Source of the DNA: Nemertoderma westbladi
Taxonomy: Eukaryota; Xenacoelomorpha; Nemertodermatida; Nemertodermatidae
Length of the DNA: 64,000 nucleotides
NCBI GenBank assembly: GCA_032718475.1
Contig: JAUCBJ010005279.1
Span: 1-64,000, forward strand
Direction: 5' to 3'
Positions 34,401 to 46,130 of the stretch are shown here, in pieces. The position numbers and the translations under genes were made by a program. Below the pieces are notes generated by a model that ran no database searches, was not told the DNA's origin, and saw only the letters and a list, made by a program, of their open reading frames with translations. Position 1 is the first letter of the stretch. Each line of letters begins with the position of its first letter.

Positions 34401-36880
34401 TGTTTTGAAGGTACCGGTCTTTGTGGTTCCTTCGGGTGTCTATTGTGTTCGAATTCAGTGTTCCTCGAACTATCGGTTTGAACTTCCTCCAGACGCTCCT
34501 CGATCTGAGCCAACTTGTTAACAACTGGTCGCAGGATGTCGGCGAACTGTTGTGTACTGATTGTGTCCGTTGGTTGTAACGCCTTCTGTGTTGGTGTATT
34601 CTGTGGAGGATTGTCTACAAAGGAGTTGTCTGAACGCTCGCGTTTATATTCATCGGCCGCCCCTGTTCTAAATACCTCGCGTTTCGGGTAATCCGATTCG
34701 CTCGAAGTACTACTATCATCTGGATATGGTGGTCGATGTGCTCGCGTCCGTTGTGCTGTCTGAATCCTAACATTGGTAGGCTCACAAGTCTTCCTCAAAG
34801 TTGTAGATTGCGATGTAAACTGGTTGAACGGTCGCGTATCCACTAGTCTCCGTTGTTCGGTAGGCTCACAAGTCTTCCTCGAAGTCGTAGATTGCGATGT
34901 AAACTGGTTGAACGGTCGCGTATCCACTAGTCTCCGTTGTTCGGTAGGCTCACAAGTCTTCCTCGAAGTCGTAGATTGCGATGTAAACTGGATCGGTGGT
35001 CGGACGACAGCGTTTGAATCAACCGGCCTTGTAGGTCGAAACGTCATTGGGTAAGCGTAGTGTGTAACGCGTTTAGGTGTCGACGGTGGACTCACCTGTT
35101 TAGTCGTCAGTAGTGCAGGTCCGACTAATAAACTACTACGATCTGTAATCGGCTGGTTACTTACCTTGACTTTCGGAATAGGCGATGACGTTGCTCTTGG
35201 CGGTGTAAACTTGTCCGGAATAACAAACCTGTGTTCCGTCGCACCATGGATAGGAGAAATATCACTACTACCCGCAATCGAAACAGGTTTCTTAGTTGTA
35301 ACTGGTGCGAACATAGGGGTTACTTGAGGGAATCTTTGACATAAGTCTTTTACTAATTGTCGTTCCCGTCCGGGTGCTCCTACGCTTCCTTCCTTCTTCC
35401 GTTCCTGAATTTGGCAATGTCTTACCTCTAACTGGTCCAAATCATGTCCGTCACGAGATCTCATCGATCTATCGCGGGCTAGAAGATCCAGATTTTCCTT
35501 GGCTTCGGCTAATTCTCTCGCCTTCTTCTCGAGTTCGAAATGAAGTTTCACTGTCTTCTCTCTTTGTTCCGTTTGTTGTCGTTGCGCCTCAAACTCCGCT
35601 TGTCGTATAGTGGATTGAGCTTTTATTTGCCGTGTTTTCATTTCGGCCCGCGCTTCCGAAACTAACCGTTCTCGTTCTAATTCCGCCGCTGCCGTTTGTC
35701 GCTCTAGTTCGGCAGTTTGTCGCTCTAGTTCGGCCGCTGCCGTTTGTCGCTCTAATTCCGCCGCTGCCGTTTGTCGCTTTAATTCTGCCGTTTGTCGCTC
35801 TAATTCCGCCGCTGCCGTTTGTCGCTCTAGTTCGGCCGCTGCGTTTCGTTGCGCTAAATCAGCCGCTGCTGTTCGTTGAGCAATGTCTACCTCTAACCTT
35901 TCTACTTCAGCTGCTTCTAATTCAGCTTGTTCCTGTAGATGAGAGATTCTCGCTACATTCGCAACGCGTAGCTTCTCTTCTTCTACTGCTGCCTGCATCA
36001 CTAGAAGTTGAGCTTGTTCCTCCATTTCTCGTCGTTGTCGGTAGAATTCTTGCTGTTTTTGAGCAACTTCTGACGTAACCATACTTCCCTCGCCAATTTC
36101 GCTACGAATACTTACCAACGATTGATCCAATATTCCCGTTGCCGATTCGATTCGTACGGGTGAAGTTTCCCTCGTATACTCCGGCACGGTTTCCAAATCG
36201 CCGACGTCTTCGCCGCACATACGTAAGTGATCCGTCAGATGTTTCAATTGTCCATCCAGTCGGTACAGTTCCTGTTCTTCCTCGGGTTGTAATAATTCGT
36301 CCGACACTGACTCACCTAACAACTGGTCCGCTTGTTCCTGTTGTATCTGCCTAATCGTCGACTTAAACTGAATCAGTTTCTCTCTAGCGATCATTACTTT
36401 CTCGAGGATTCTAAGTTGAGTATCCATGTCCTGTCTCTGTCTAGCTAGATCTTGTAGACCAATTAGGTTATCTACGGACTTGTGTACTCTACTTTGTACT
36501 CTAACCTGGAGGGTGTAGAACTCGAATCGAGACATCGGAGCGGTCAACTCGTTTAATATGCGTTGGCCTTCTCCAATACTCCTGGTTATATGCGCCATGT
36601 AACCTCCGACGCTTCTAACCACACTTTCTGTGCTTCCTGCTGAACTTACCAGGTCCGTTTCCCTGTATCTAGGTTGCGGAACAGTTAGAAAGTCCTCGGT
36701 CCTGCCGTCGCCTCGTACTACGGCATCCGGTACTCCCGTTGGATGTACTGGTGACGCACACGGTGTAGGTTCGGTAGGCTCGCGAGTCTTCCCCTGTTGT
36801 TCTTCCGCTGCTGACTTATCTCCGTCACATGAGTCATAGTCGGTTTGTGTATTCTTCGTATAGTCTTGTTTGTCACTCAT
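31458..36880 (-). CDS. Element 2 Gag-protease-RT polyprotein
   Basis: An uninterrupted 1806-codon ORF. The N-terminal half is a long charged region (to about 230), then a Gln/Glu/Ala-rich coiled coil with AELERQTA repeats (about 330-420), three 29-residue repeats containing RKTCEPT (about 625-710), a DUF1759-type Gag region (about 870-960), zinc knuckle CWRCTRHGHVRKDC (about 1147), a second Cys/His cluster, an acidic Ser-rich stretch, an aspartic protease of DUF1758 type with ILDSASSHSY (about 1280), and RT from about 1660 ending in FYVDDGL at the stop. Gag builds the particle, protease matures it, RT copies the RNA. Start ATG 36880 is preceded by the hairpin leader and equals the start in element 4. 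The TAG lies immediately after the catalytic YVDD. Confidence 0.95.
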
Positions 36881-37690
36881 TTCGGTAGTTGTAAGTCAAG
36901 TAAAGTGAGTGTCAAAGTATCGAGTTTACCGTATTTATATCTAAACGGTACTAATTACAGTCATATAAAATTAGCCTACCGACCGATTTTATAGCAGATG
37001 GATAAAATTAGCCTAGACGGCCAATTTTACAGCAAATAAATGTCACGGAATAAGTATATAATAAAATTAGCCTAAACGGCCAATTTTATAACAAATAAAT
37101 CGGATAACGATATGCGTTATCAAAAGGTAAATTAAATACAATAATACGGACTAATTCAGCAATGAACAAAGAAATCATACGGAATGCATAAATACTTGAG
37201 ACAGTGGAACCCACAATAATTTTAACTAATACGGTAATGCCTAACTTATTTATGCAACTTTTCGAACTCACCCACTCCAATAATTCTCCAGAAAAACAGA
37301 TTCCCAGATACAAACCGGACGTGAACCTTTCCGTTTTTAACGTTGCGGACGAAGCGCGATTTTCCCAACCAAAGTTGTTGAGTTATCTATCTCCCAAACT
37401 TGCTAAACACGGTCTTGCTCCCGTTACAGTCTAGAAATGAGTTCTGAATCCTGAAAAACAAAAGAGTTAGGTTTTACTTTTACGAAAAATTTTGTACCGG
37501 TACAATATGGTATTTAAACCCTTTTAAACACCGGTATTCAATTCCAAAAATATATTTACACGCGGTTCAAATCAAATTTTATTTCAAAAATTAGCACTTA
37601 GCTAATCAAATACAAATTTTTACCTCAAAATACAAAATTTTCAAATAACTTTAGTCCTACCGAACCGTAGTTCAGTAAAACACATTCCTA
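36881..37690 (-). other. 5' leader of element 2
   Basis: Contains three hairpin-forming units (about 36966-37095), a short hydrophobic ORF (37313-37086) nearly identical to one in element 4, and a splice-donor-like GGTGAGT (minus, GT at 37271-37270). After the LTR end the sequence is TAGGAATGTG, so no classic TGG primer-binding site is seen. Confidence 0.75.
36966..37095 (-). promoter_or_regulatory. Three tandem leader hairpins (element 2)
   Basis: Three copies of a 26-27 nt unit pairing TAAAATTGGCC (or close) with GGCTAATTTTA around a 4-5 nt loop. The sense-strand stems include a G-U pair. Element 4 keeps all three at 57966-57991, 58023-58048 and 58060-58085. Candidates for packaging, dimerisation or translation control. 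Confidence 0.6.
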
Positions 37691-39579
37691 CTATATGGAA
37701 GAGACGGTAACAATACCTGCAATATCTTACTGTAAAGTTTGTGAATCAAATCATAAATCCGACCTTCTCACCAAAACAGTAAACTCTAAGTAAGCGAATA
37801 TATTGCAGTATCGATCTCTTATAACCGGTGAGGCAGAAAACAGTCTACGAGCAGACAAACTTCGATAAAACAAAACCCCGCGCAGCGAATCCTAAAATCA
37901 GGCTGACTCACTCACGGACTAAGGGGCTCGTATACTTTGCCGCGGTGTGATTTATATGGTTGGGCGAAAGGGACGCTAGCTAGGTACAGAGGCAGAGATT
38001 TGGAGATGTCTAACTAGCGGGCAAAGCACAGTAAGGACAAAAGTTAATTTTATATATATTTTGAGGTGTAAATAATTTCTAACGCGCGCGTGTTAATTCT
38101 GAACGGTCAAAAGCAGTTTTGCTCCTTCACATATATAATTACTGGGTACGGTGTGCATTTTACGAATATTCTAATTTTGTAACTTGTAGGTCCAATACTC
38201 ACGAATGATAAGGTTCCTTCCCCTCTTGCGTATTTCCAGGACTCAAATTCAGGCATAAAGTTAATACTACGCCCAGAATTCGGCAATTTTAGGTACCAGG
38301 TCCCTAATACTGAGAAGAGATGTGTTAGTTTACTACAGTAGGCGTACAGTTACTAATAGCTATCCTGGCGTCCTATCTAGAATTTTAGTCACCTAGGTAG
38401 GCTGGGTAACTTCCTATTAGGGCGTTGGCGGGGACACGGTAGATGTTAGTATATCCCTAATAGCCTCAATTTATTTGCGCCTAGTTGTAAACTGCCCTAC
38501 CGCCTGAACGGTACAATCCTAATTCAGGTGAAAACACAATGACCCTCCTAGCCTACAAGTTCTAATGCAATGGACACCGTTGTACGGTAAATAGTCACAG
38601 ACGCACCTGTACTTAGCAAGAGTTAAGCGTACAGTTTGCTGCACCCTAACCATTTGTATGCCTTGTACCGGTGTGCCTACGTCCTATTTGCGTACTAGTA
38701 TCTCTGCTCTCTCCCTCCCCCGTAGGAATGTGAAGGTCTACTGTGGTTTTTTTCTGAATCAAGACAGTACAGTCCCTAAGATGTAATTTTAGGCTCACAG
38801 CATGTCACTACTTCTACCTTTTGATCTTTGGTCTTACGCTTAGGTAGCAAGGCGTCGAACGCTGTCTAACCTTTCAGGCGATGGGCGAATAACTCAAGAT
38901 GGTATTGCGGGTTGTCTCTTGTCTACATTCCCCTGATGTTCCCGTTCATTGCTGCGGCCCGATCTCTAGCTGGCCATCCTGTTCCTAAAGGTGTTCACCG
39001 TAGTGAATCATGGTGAAAAGAAAGGCAGATAGCGGTATTTCTGAATTTATTGCAGATAATAGTACAAAATGTAGTCTGAAAACTAATGACAGAATAAACA
39101 AGAAATATAGATTGAAATAATCTGTGTACGCTTGAATGATAACTAATGAACAAATCGCACCTTTATATAGCAAATTTGTGCTGCAATCAATCGAGAAAAT
39201 TCTCGATTGTTCTATAGGTTCTAACAGGTTTTTAAAGATAGCTATTGGTCCAGCTAATATATAACTTGCACGACATTGGTTACAATCAAATAACTACAGT
39301 CTCATTGGTGCAGACAAATGCAATTTAATTTGTAGCGGTCAATTTAAATGAGTTGAAATTCTGTACAAAAAATAATTCGCACTTACCAGGATTCGAACTC
39401 AATACCTACTACACATATAATTTCCAACGCTCTACCGACTGAGCTACTGAACCACTTGACCAATAGGCGTACAATAGATATAACAAATACAAATGAGGAC
39501 TCAAAGCAATCTTTTACAAAGTTAATTCGAATAAAATAAAATTTTGAAAATCCACGGCATTTAGGGAATATAATTCTAT
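37691..39579 (-). repeat. 5' LTR of element 2
   Basis: Same length (1889 bp) and almost the same sequence as the 3' LTR at 23047-24935, with substitutions such as CTCACTCACGG against CTCACTGACGG. It carries the promoter: TATATAAAG on minus near 39161-39169, with AATAAA about 115 nt downstream. The tRNA-like boxes are at 39389-39446. Confidence 0.95.
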
Positions 39580-41115
39580 AACAGCAGAGCACCTTTTTCA
39601 CTCAGACTCAGACATGATTTGTTCCTCACTTTTCTGCATCTTTCAATGTTCACTTAATCTTGGAAAATGACATCAACTCTTTGGCCAATCAGTACTCTTG
39701 CCTATTTACAATGGGAAACTCAAGGATCCAACTGTTCCAAATTCCTACAGACCAGTTTGTACCATAAACATATTCGCCAAGATTTTTGAGGCTACAGCTT
39801 TAGCAAATTTCGTTCATTGTATAAAATCCAGCAGTGCTCAGTTAGCATACCAGCCTCAGTTTGGGGCAGACATTATAGTTGGTGCAATTTTAGAACTGAT
39901 CGGGTTTATGAGAGAATGTGGGTCAGACGTCTTCATATGTTAGATGGATATATCCCAGGCATTTGATCAAGTTCAACATGGAAACCTATTTGAAATGCTA
40001 TCTGATATAATTAATCCCATGTATGTAGAGTTCTAATGTACTACTATGATATCCATGATTTTCCTACGATTTGATGGCTACACTGATGCTGTTGGATTCA
40101 GAACAGAGATCGGTGTGAAACAAGGTTCCCTTATTGGTCCTACCCTCTTCAACTATTATATACGCCAAATCCACACTCATAAATCCAAATATTGCAATCA
40201 AGACTCGGATATAAATAATGACATCTTATCTGAAGAAACACGTTGTTTCACAATATCGAATGCTGAGGATATTTTTATTATAAGCGGGTTTAAATCAATG
40301 ATTCAGGATGAAATACACAGAATCAGCGCAAGTCTAATGGAACTGGGAATGGAAATCGACAGAGACAAATCAAGCTGGATCATGCTGAGTGGGAAGAAAT
40401 CTGCTAATCAACATCCGCTTTTCCTTAACCTTTCGAAAGTACTAATTCCAGAAGCAACAGAGCGTTAAGTTCCTTGGCTACATTATCCCACTAAAAAAAA
40501 GAAATACTAACCAAGGAATGTCTTACTCGGAATATCATACTCGTAGAGTGATTTCGATCTCTAGGTTGGGCATCAAAATGGATACCAATAAAAAACCTGG
40601 CAAATCTATGGAAATCCTATGCAGTGACAGTTTTCCGTTACTTTATGCCCATATTGGATGGTTTACTGAGAGAGAAAAAGAAACTTTATATATAATGTAC
40701 AGAAACGCTCTCCGGAAGCTCCTTCATCTTGATGGTTGAAAAATATGTTATATAAACTCTTTCATGTGGAATCTCTGATTAATGATACTTACCAACACAT
40801 ATTGCGATTGCTTCAACGATCGTCCCAGACTCCTTATCCACTCATTCAACAGATTATCTGCACCACTGGTTCATTGACTAAAGAAAAGTTGTATTTGGGA
40901 CCCTGTGCAACTTATAAAGCATGTGTGGATACACATGGAGTGAGTGCCTTCATTCACGTCGATTTTCAGGCACAAATTTCATCTAAAAACTTTATTTAAG
41001 GAAATCAGCTTGGGACCATTAGGATCTTGCGAACAAAGACACCTAGACTTTATCATATCAGCCTATAATTTGAAGATTAAGATCTCACACAGAATCAACG
41101 TTATAAAAAAACAAG
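39580..41115 (+). pseudogene. LINE-C 3' half: reverse transcriptase
   Basis: Continues the RT begun at about 22980. Visible pieces are SYRPVCTINIFAKIFEATAL, QFGADIIVGA, MDISQAFDQVQHGNLF (motif A), GVKQGSLIGPTLFN (motif B) and a degenerate catalytic-site region (SNAEDIFII instead of ADD), followed by a thumb-like segment to 41000. Many stops. It is inactive. The RT is consistent with NeSL/R2-type lineages; no restriction-like endonuclease motif was recognised. Confidence 0.75.
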
Positions 41116-41265
41116 TTTGACAAACAAGAAAAAAAACAAGTTTGAAATTTCTAAATTAATTTATATGAATTCAATCTAATTGCAAACACCAAAAAACCGG
41201 TGTAAATCAAAAATAGAGATATTACAAATCATATTTTATGAAATATAATTTTCAAAAAATGCAGC
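41116..41265 (+). repeat. Fragment related to the TTAA element of copy B
   Basis: Matches the 3' part of the element at 44155-45708 (about 45370-45500): CAAGTTTGAAATTTCTAAAT and ACACCAAAAAACCGGTGTAA are shared. It has no TTAA ends of its own here, so it is a relic. Confidence 0.75.
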
Positions 41266-41867
41266 ACACAGCATAGGCTGTGTGTTTGGGGATGGCGCTC
41301 ACCAGTCTCCAGTTTCCCTTTCCCTGCTTTAAAAGGTTTACAATATATAGACGAATGCATTTGTGTTTATTAATTAATTTGGTGTGTATAGAATATAATA
41401 TATATTTACGGTTTTTTTTGGTAACATAATTTTGTAGTTGGTTTCCACAGGTTTAATAATTCTTATGCCATTGTGCTGGTTAGTTTATTAATTTAAATAT
41501 TTGTACACAAACGTTCCTGTAGTTGGCCAGACCTATCGGTTTGTTATTAATATAAGTAACGAATAGGATTTAATGTTTGTTTTATAAACACTAAACGCTT
41601 TCTACCCACAGGCCACAGCCGCTGCACATCACATTATTTGTAAATTATTGTTGAATGACATTGAATAAAGTTTATATGTTTATATACAATGAATATAATT
41701 GTACTGGTACCGGTACAACCAAAACAGTAAAACAGCACCGCCTTTATTACCTCAATTCGCACAGGAAATAATGTTCGTTATAGTTTTTCCATTGGAAATT
41801 ATTTTTCTCTTATACCCAAAACTGGTTCTAAAGTCTACCTTTAGGAGGCGAAATGTCAGAAAGTGAA
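41266..41867. other. Spacer, no gene seen
   Basis: AT-rich sequence with no ORF or repeat that I can name. It leads into duplication copy B. Confidence 0.6.
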
Positions 41868-43155
41868 AGTTCCCCCGTGTCTACCCGACCCCCGTAGTCA
41901 GGGCGACTGATCGCTCGGAATATATCCGGGTTGGTATGACAGCTCCTGATTCCGGTTCATTTAGGACTCCTCTTCCCTCCCTCGCTTTGGCACAGGAACC
42001 GTTCCAGAAACCCAATAACTGGCGATATTCAAACAGACACGTAAAAATATAATAGGATTTATTTGTATAATATTAGGTAATAAAGAATTTTAATTAACAA
42101 TTAATTTGTTTAATTATATGAAAAGATTTTGAATTTGAAAAGTCCAAATTTTGCTCTCGGACCTCCTCCGACGTTCTCAAAGATAAAAGATATTAGGTAA
42201 TAATATTAGTCAGACAACTGATACGGATGTTGAAATATTTAAGGCAACACTTATGAGTTAAGGTGCACCTTAGCTAAGGTTGATTTATATGCAACCGGCC
42301 CCTCCTGGTCTAACAGCAAGTTAAGTAAATAAAGCTAAGTTATTGCAACTATAATTTATTAATATATTGTAAATATTAACCAAACATAAACCAATAACCC
42401 ATAACCATCACACATATAAACTGGTAACATATAGCAGAATAGCCAAGATTCAGTCTCTTCTAAAACTTATTGGGAATTCAAACTGCAAAATAAATAATAA
42501 AAACGTTAAAATAAATAATTTTATAGTAAAAAACGATATTTATTCCGGAACTACAGTATTATTAATTGCTTACCGGTCTACCGAGATCCTGTTAAATAGA
42601 ATACGACAATAAGATAACATTATTTTTAGGTGCTGTATACAATATTTGTAAACCTATCTCTCACGCATTCACAGATTTAATCCCCTGCGTACAGAGTAGG
42701 CCCCCTAAGTAGATTTTGTAGCAGATTGTTCGGTGTTTATACTGTACTATGTCTGTATGTAATATAATTTGTATCTAATATTTTGTGCTGTGCTATTTCG
42801 TTTTTACTATGGGCCCTTGCGGCGTGGAATAATAATAAATAACATTAATAATTATTATTAACTTTTCACCCAAATATATCATATCATATATTTTATTTAT
42901 ATTTATATAAATATTTTATTTAATATTTATTATTATATTAATTTATTATCATTTATTATTATTTGTTTAACATTTTAATGTTTTAAATTTATTATTATTA
43001 TTTATTATTATTTTTTATAATAAATTTTTTATATTTTATTAATACAGTAATATTATATTAATATTATTTATATATTTTATAATTAAATATAAAAGTTAGT
43101 TTCCAACGCTACTATTGAAATTATTTAGTAATTTTATATAAAACTTACAGTTTTA

Positions 43156-43875
43156 CTAAATCAAAATCTTCATTTCAACTCGAGAAGCCGGATTCCATCC
43201 AGTAAAACGATACCAATAAGGTCCTTTCTTCCAATTCCCACCATATTCTCCGTTCAAGTTACTCCACGCGCATCCCTTGTACCACCACGCCCCAGTACGC
43301 ATTACGGCGCAGTTGCCGGCTTGCTTGTCATTATCGCGGTCCTTGGTAGAGAATGGGAAACCGTTTAAATACTCCAAATCGTCACGAGCAGTACCATGGT
43401 AACCGGATACATTTAGGGTGTAATTAGTTGCAGCTGATCCGATAGAGAAGTTGTTGTATTCCGCGTATCGGTGTTCGTTGTTGAAATTCTTTCCCTCACC
43501 AGTGAATTCATCATTGGGATAAGCCCTCCCCCATCCAGTAAACCACAAATCGACTCTCAACTTCACCCCGCCGTAACTCAGCTCGTGGATCGTCTCCAAC
43601 CCCAACCAGAAGTTGGTATTCGGGTCGCCAAATCCTCCAACATATTCATCCCAGTTTCGATAGAAGTCAACAGATCCATCAACTCTTTGTTGAATCTTTA
43701 CTCCATCGTTATGCTTTAGGATAGGCGCTATCAGCTTATACAGTTTTAACCCTGTAAACTGGTCTTTCAACTCTGTAAACTGGTCTTTCAACTCTGTATT
43801 CTGTTCTTTCAACTCTGTATTCTGTTCTTTTATCAGTTCTTCCAACGCAGCAACCTGTTCTTGTATCTGTTGACC
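43156..43875 (-). CDS. FReD copy B: coiled-coil plus fibrinogen-related domain, terminal exon
   Basis: A 240-codon open exon (including stop) that follows a 3' splice site (minus TTTTTTTTAACAG, AG at 43877-43876) in phase 0. It starts GQQIQEQVAALEEL, has four or five TELK(E/D)Q-type heptads, then a nearly complete fibrinogen-related domain: DGSVDFYRNWDEY, FWLGLETIHEL, the central strand region, calcium loop DRDNDKQAGNCA, WWYKGCAWSNLNGEYG, and the end VEMKIL. Cysteines for the C-terminal disulfide (NCA and KGCAW) are present. Such proteins are usually secreted oligomeric lectins; the coiled coil would mediate oligomerisation. I saw no upstream signal-peptide exon within the next 2.3 kb. AATAAA lies about 115 bp after the stop. 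It could be a live gene or an exon-only relic. Confidence 0.88.
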   Translation of the reverse strand, partial: GQQIQEQVAALEELIKEQNTELKEQNTELKDQFTELKDQFTGLKLYKLIAPILKHNDGVKIQQRVDGSVDFYRNWDEYVGGFGDPNTNFWLGLETIHELSYGGVKLRVDLWFTGWGRAYPNDEFTGEGKNFNNEHRYAEYNNFSIGSAATNYTLNVSGYHGTARDDLEYLNGFPFSTKDRDNDKQAGNCAVMRTGAWWYKGCAWSNLNGEYGGNWKKGPYWYRFTGWNPASRVEMKILI

Positions 43876-44154
43876 CTGTTAAAAAAAATCATTTTATTTA
43901 TATTTTATTTCATGTAAATCATAGGAAATAAAAGCACACAATGTAAGTTACAGTATGTGTAATTGTCATCCTTCTCCGGTGGAAAATAACGCATATAATT
44001 ACTCACAAAAAAATAAAAGTGCAACCTTTCTATTGATTTTCGTTTATTGTTTTGGTTGGAATACCGTAACGTGCCACTTTAACCTGCTCCTTTCTCTAAA
44101 TTGGTAATTTAACATTTAACAATTTAACACAAAACATTAATTTCAAACGCTTAA

Positions 44155-45708
44155 CCCTATTAGTACCAGGCTATAAAATGTTGTACAAATACCGGGGGGG
44201 GGTCATATTGACCCCCCCCTCTAAAATCTACAAATATTTACAAAAACGTCTGATTTTTTGTTTGTACGTAGGTAGCACTTGTCTGGATCCGACCGAAAAA
44301 AAAAATTTCGAAAAAAATGTACTGGGGTGTTTATATTGCAGCACCAAAATTACAAGTAGTGCAAAATTTTCACCAAATATGAAAGTTACATTTTCGGCTA
44401 ATTATTTTTCAATACAGGTTTTCTGGGGTGCAAAATACATTGGAAAATATTAAAAAATGATATGATTACTATAAATGGCTGTTTAGTCCTCTCTGCGTAG
44501 GAAAAAAATGAAAAAAACAAGTAACCAGCACTTTTCAGTTAGAACACAAAATTTTTAATTCACTTATACGATGCTATAAATTCACATTTTCAGGTTTTTG
44601 AGGGCGCTGATTCTAATGGAATACATTTCTAATATGCCAAATCATTGCTATTTGTATTTTTCGGCGTTTTTTGGCAAATTTTGGTGCTAGCACCAAATTT
44701 CGTACCCATCACCAAAAAGTACAAGTTTGCGATGTCCAGTGCTGTTTTTATTGATTCCATCGGATTCAGGACCCTCACAAACCTGCATAACGCAAGAAAC
44801 AAGGTGATACTATCTACTTATCAATTTGCATATTTTCCAAAATTTGGTGCTGGCACAACAATTTTCACCCACCGTCGAGAAATACCATTTTGAATACTCC
44901 TATGAAATTTTTACTTATTCCATTGAATTCAGAACCATCAAAAACCCGTATAACGTAAGAAACAAGATGACACAATCAATTGATATATTTGAAGGTTTTC
45001 AAAATTTGGTGCTAGCACCACATTTTGCACCCACATCCGAAAAATACAAGTTTGAGATGTCTAGTTCGATAATTATATTTTCCATTGAATTCAGAACAGC
45101 CATAAACCTCTAAAACGCAAGAAATAAGTTGTCACAAGCAATTGTATCTATTGAATGGATTTTCAAAATTTCGTGCTAGCACCAAAATTTGCACACAGCA
45201 CCGAAAAATACAAGTTTGATACGCTTGGTGCAACTCGTATATATTTCATCGAATCTAGAAACCCAAAAAACCCCAATTGCATAAAAAACAAGTTTCAAAC
45301 GATCAATTTACAAAATTGACTTATTTCAAAATTTGGTGCTGGCACCAAAATTTGGCACCCACCGAAAAAAACAAGTTTGAAATTTCTAAATCAATTTATA
45401 TGAATTTCATCAAATTTCTAACACCAAAAAACCGGTGTAAATAATAAATAGAGATGTTACAATTCATATTTAATGAAATGTAATTTTCAAAAAACGTCTC
45501 AAAAAAAGTGCCAAAAGTAGGGTTAAAAAATGGTGCTATAACTCGAAAAGTACCCAATATTTTTGAAAACGGTTTTCGCTACTAGGAAGACAATAGATTT
45601 TTAGGAAAAGTCATAAAATTTCAGATTCCCAACTGCGTTTATTTCAGAATTATAATAAAAAAACCACGGGGGGGGTCATATTGACCCCCCCCCCCGGGTT
45701 TAATAGGG
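44155..45708. mobile_element. 1554-bp TTAA-flanked piggyBac-like non-autonomous element
   Basis: TTAA at 44151-44154 and 45709-45712, ends CCCTATTA...TAATAGGG, as in piggyBac-type elements. Copy A has a single uninterrupted TTAA at the homologous site (17730-17733), which proves insertion. Each end carries a subterminal hairpin of seven or more G, TCA TAT TGA, then C-run (44194-44219 and about 45668-45694). The interior has five units of about 160 bp, each with a palindromic GGTGCTAGCACC-like core. The short ORFs inside have no transposase features. Confidence 0.93.
44670..45390. repeat. Internal tandem repeats of the TTAA element, about 160-bp period
   Basis: Five diverged units with AAATTTGGTGCTAGCACCAA and ACCGAAAAATACAAGTTTGA, near 44670, 44845, 45005, 45165 and 45330. 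The core is a 12-bp palindrome. Such arrays can be internal transposase-binding or structural repeats. Confidence 0.75.
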
Positions 45709-46130
45709 TTAAGAACTTTTGAAGGGCCCTTTTAAACGTTTTTAACAATAAGTTATACACATATATATATATATATAGGCCTACTGTAATACAATAAATT
45801 ATTGTCAATAATATTTTGCAGTTTCGCTATGTCTAATAGATATTTAAGATATTCTCACATATAGACTCTCGTGTTGCGCGAAGACCCACCACAACGTTTA
45901 ATTTGTAAAAGCCGAGGCCTTATATGTTCATTTCTACCACACCGCTACTTCTACGTAGTTCTTTCAGTTGTACACTAAATGTTAGAACTGCAGATTAATT
46001 AAACAATATTATCAGCTGTCCAATCATGTACACAGTGTCTACGGAGCCCCTAAATGGAAATTAAAAAAAAAAAAATATCTAAAGCGCTCTAGATAAATAT
46101 TGATTTTATTGATTGGACTACTACGTACTA

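Larger units (their letters stand above)
23047..39579 (-). mobile_element. BEL/Pao element 2, complete with both LTRs (16.5 kb)
   Basis: Flanked by the 5-bp duplication AACAG (23042-23046 and 39580-39584). Both LTRs are 1889 bp and differ at about seven positions that I could see (about 99.6% identical), so insertion is recent. Order on minus: 5' LTR, leader, Gag-protease-RT-RNase H-integrase, accessory ORF, 3' UTR, 3' LTR. Despite the young LTRs the coding region has in-frame stops near 31458, 30614 and 28162 and frameshifts near 29050 and 27200, so it may have been mobilised in trans. It is inserted in LINE-C. Confidence 0.95.
41868..46130 (-). repeat. Segmental duplication copy B (FReD locus)
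   Basis: Collinear with 9095-18180 apart from insertions. It has no LINE-A and only one unit of the 9.6-kb minisatellite, but has the TTAA element at 44155-45708. It preserves the pre-insertion state of the FReD exon. Confidence 0.9.

Noticed and set aside
35632-36078. Hydrophobic Leu/Val/Pro-repeat ORF on plus (148 codons)
   Set aside because: It is the antisense shadow of the Gag coiled-coil AELERQTA repeats of element 2.
44178-45113. Short ORFs that might be a transposase
   Set aside because: They follow the internal repeats of the TTAA element and show no DDD/DDE transposase motifs.
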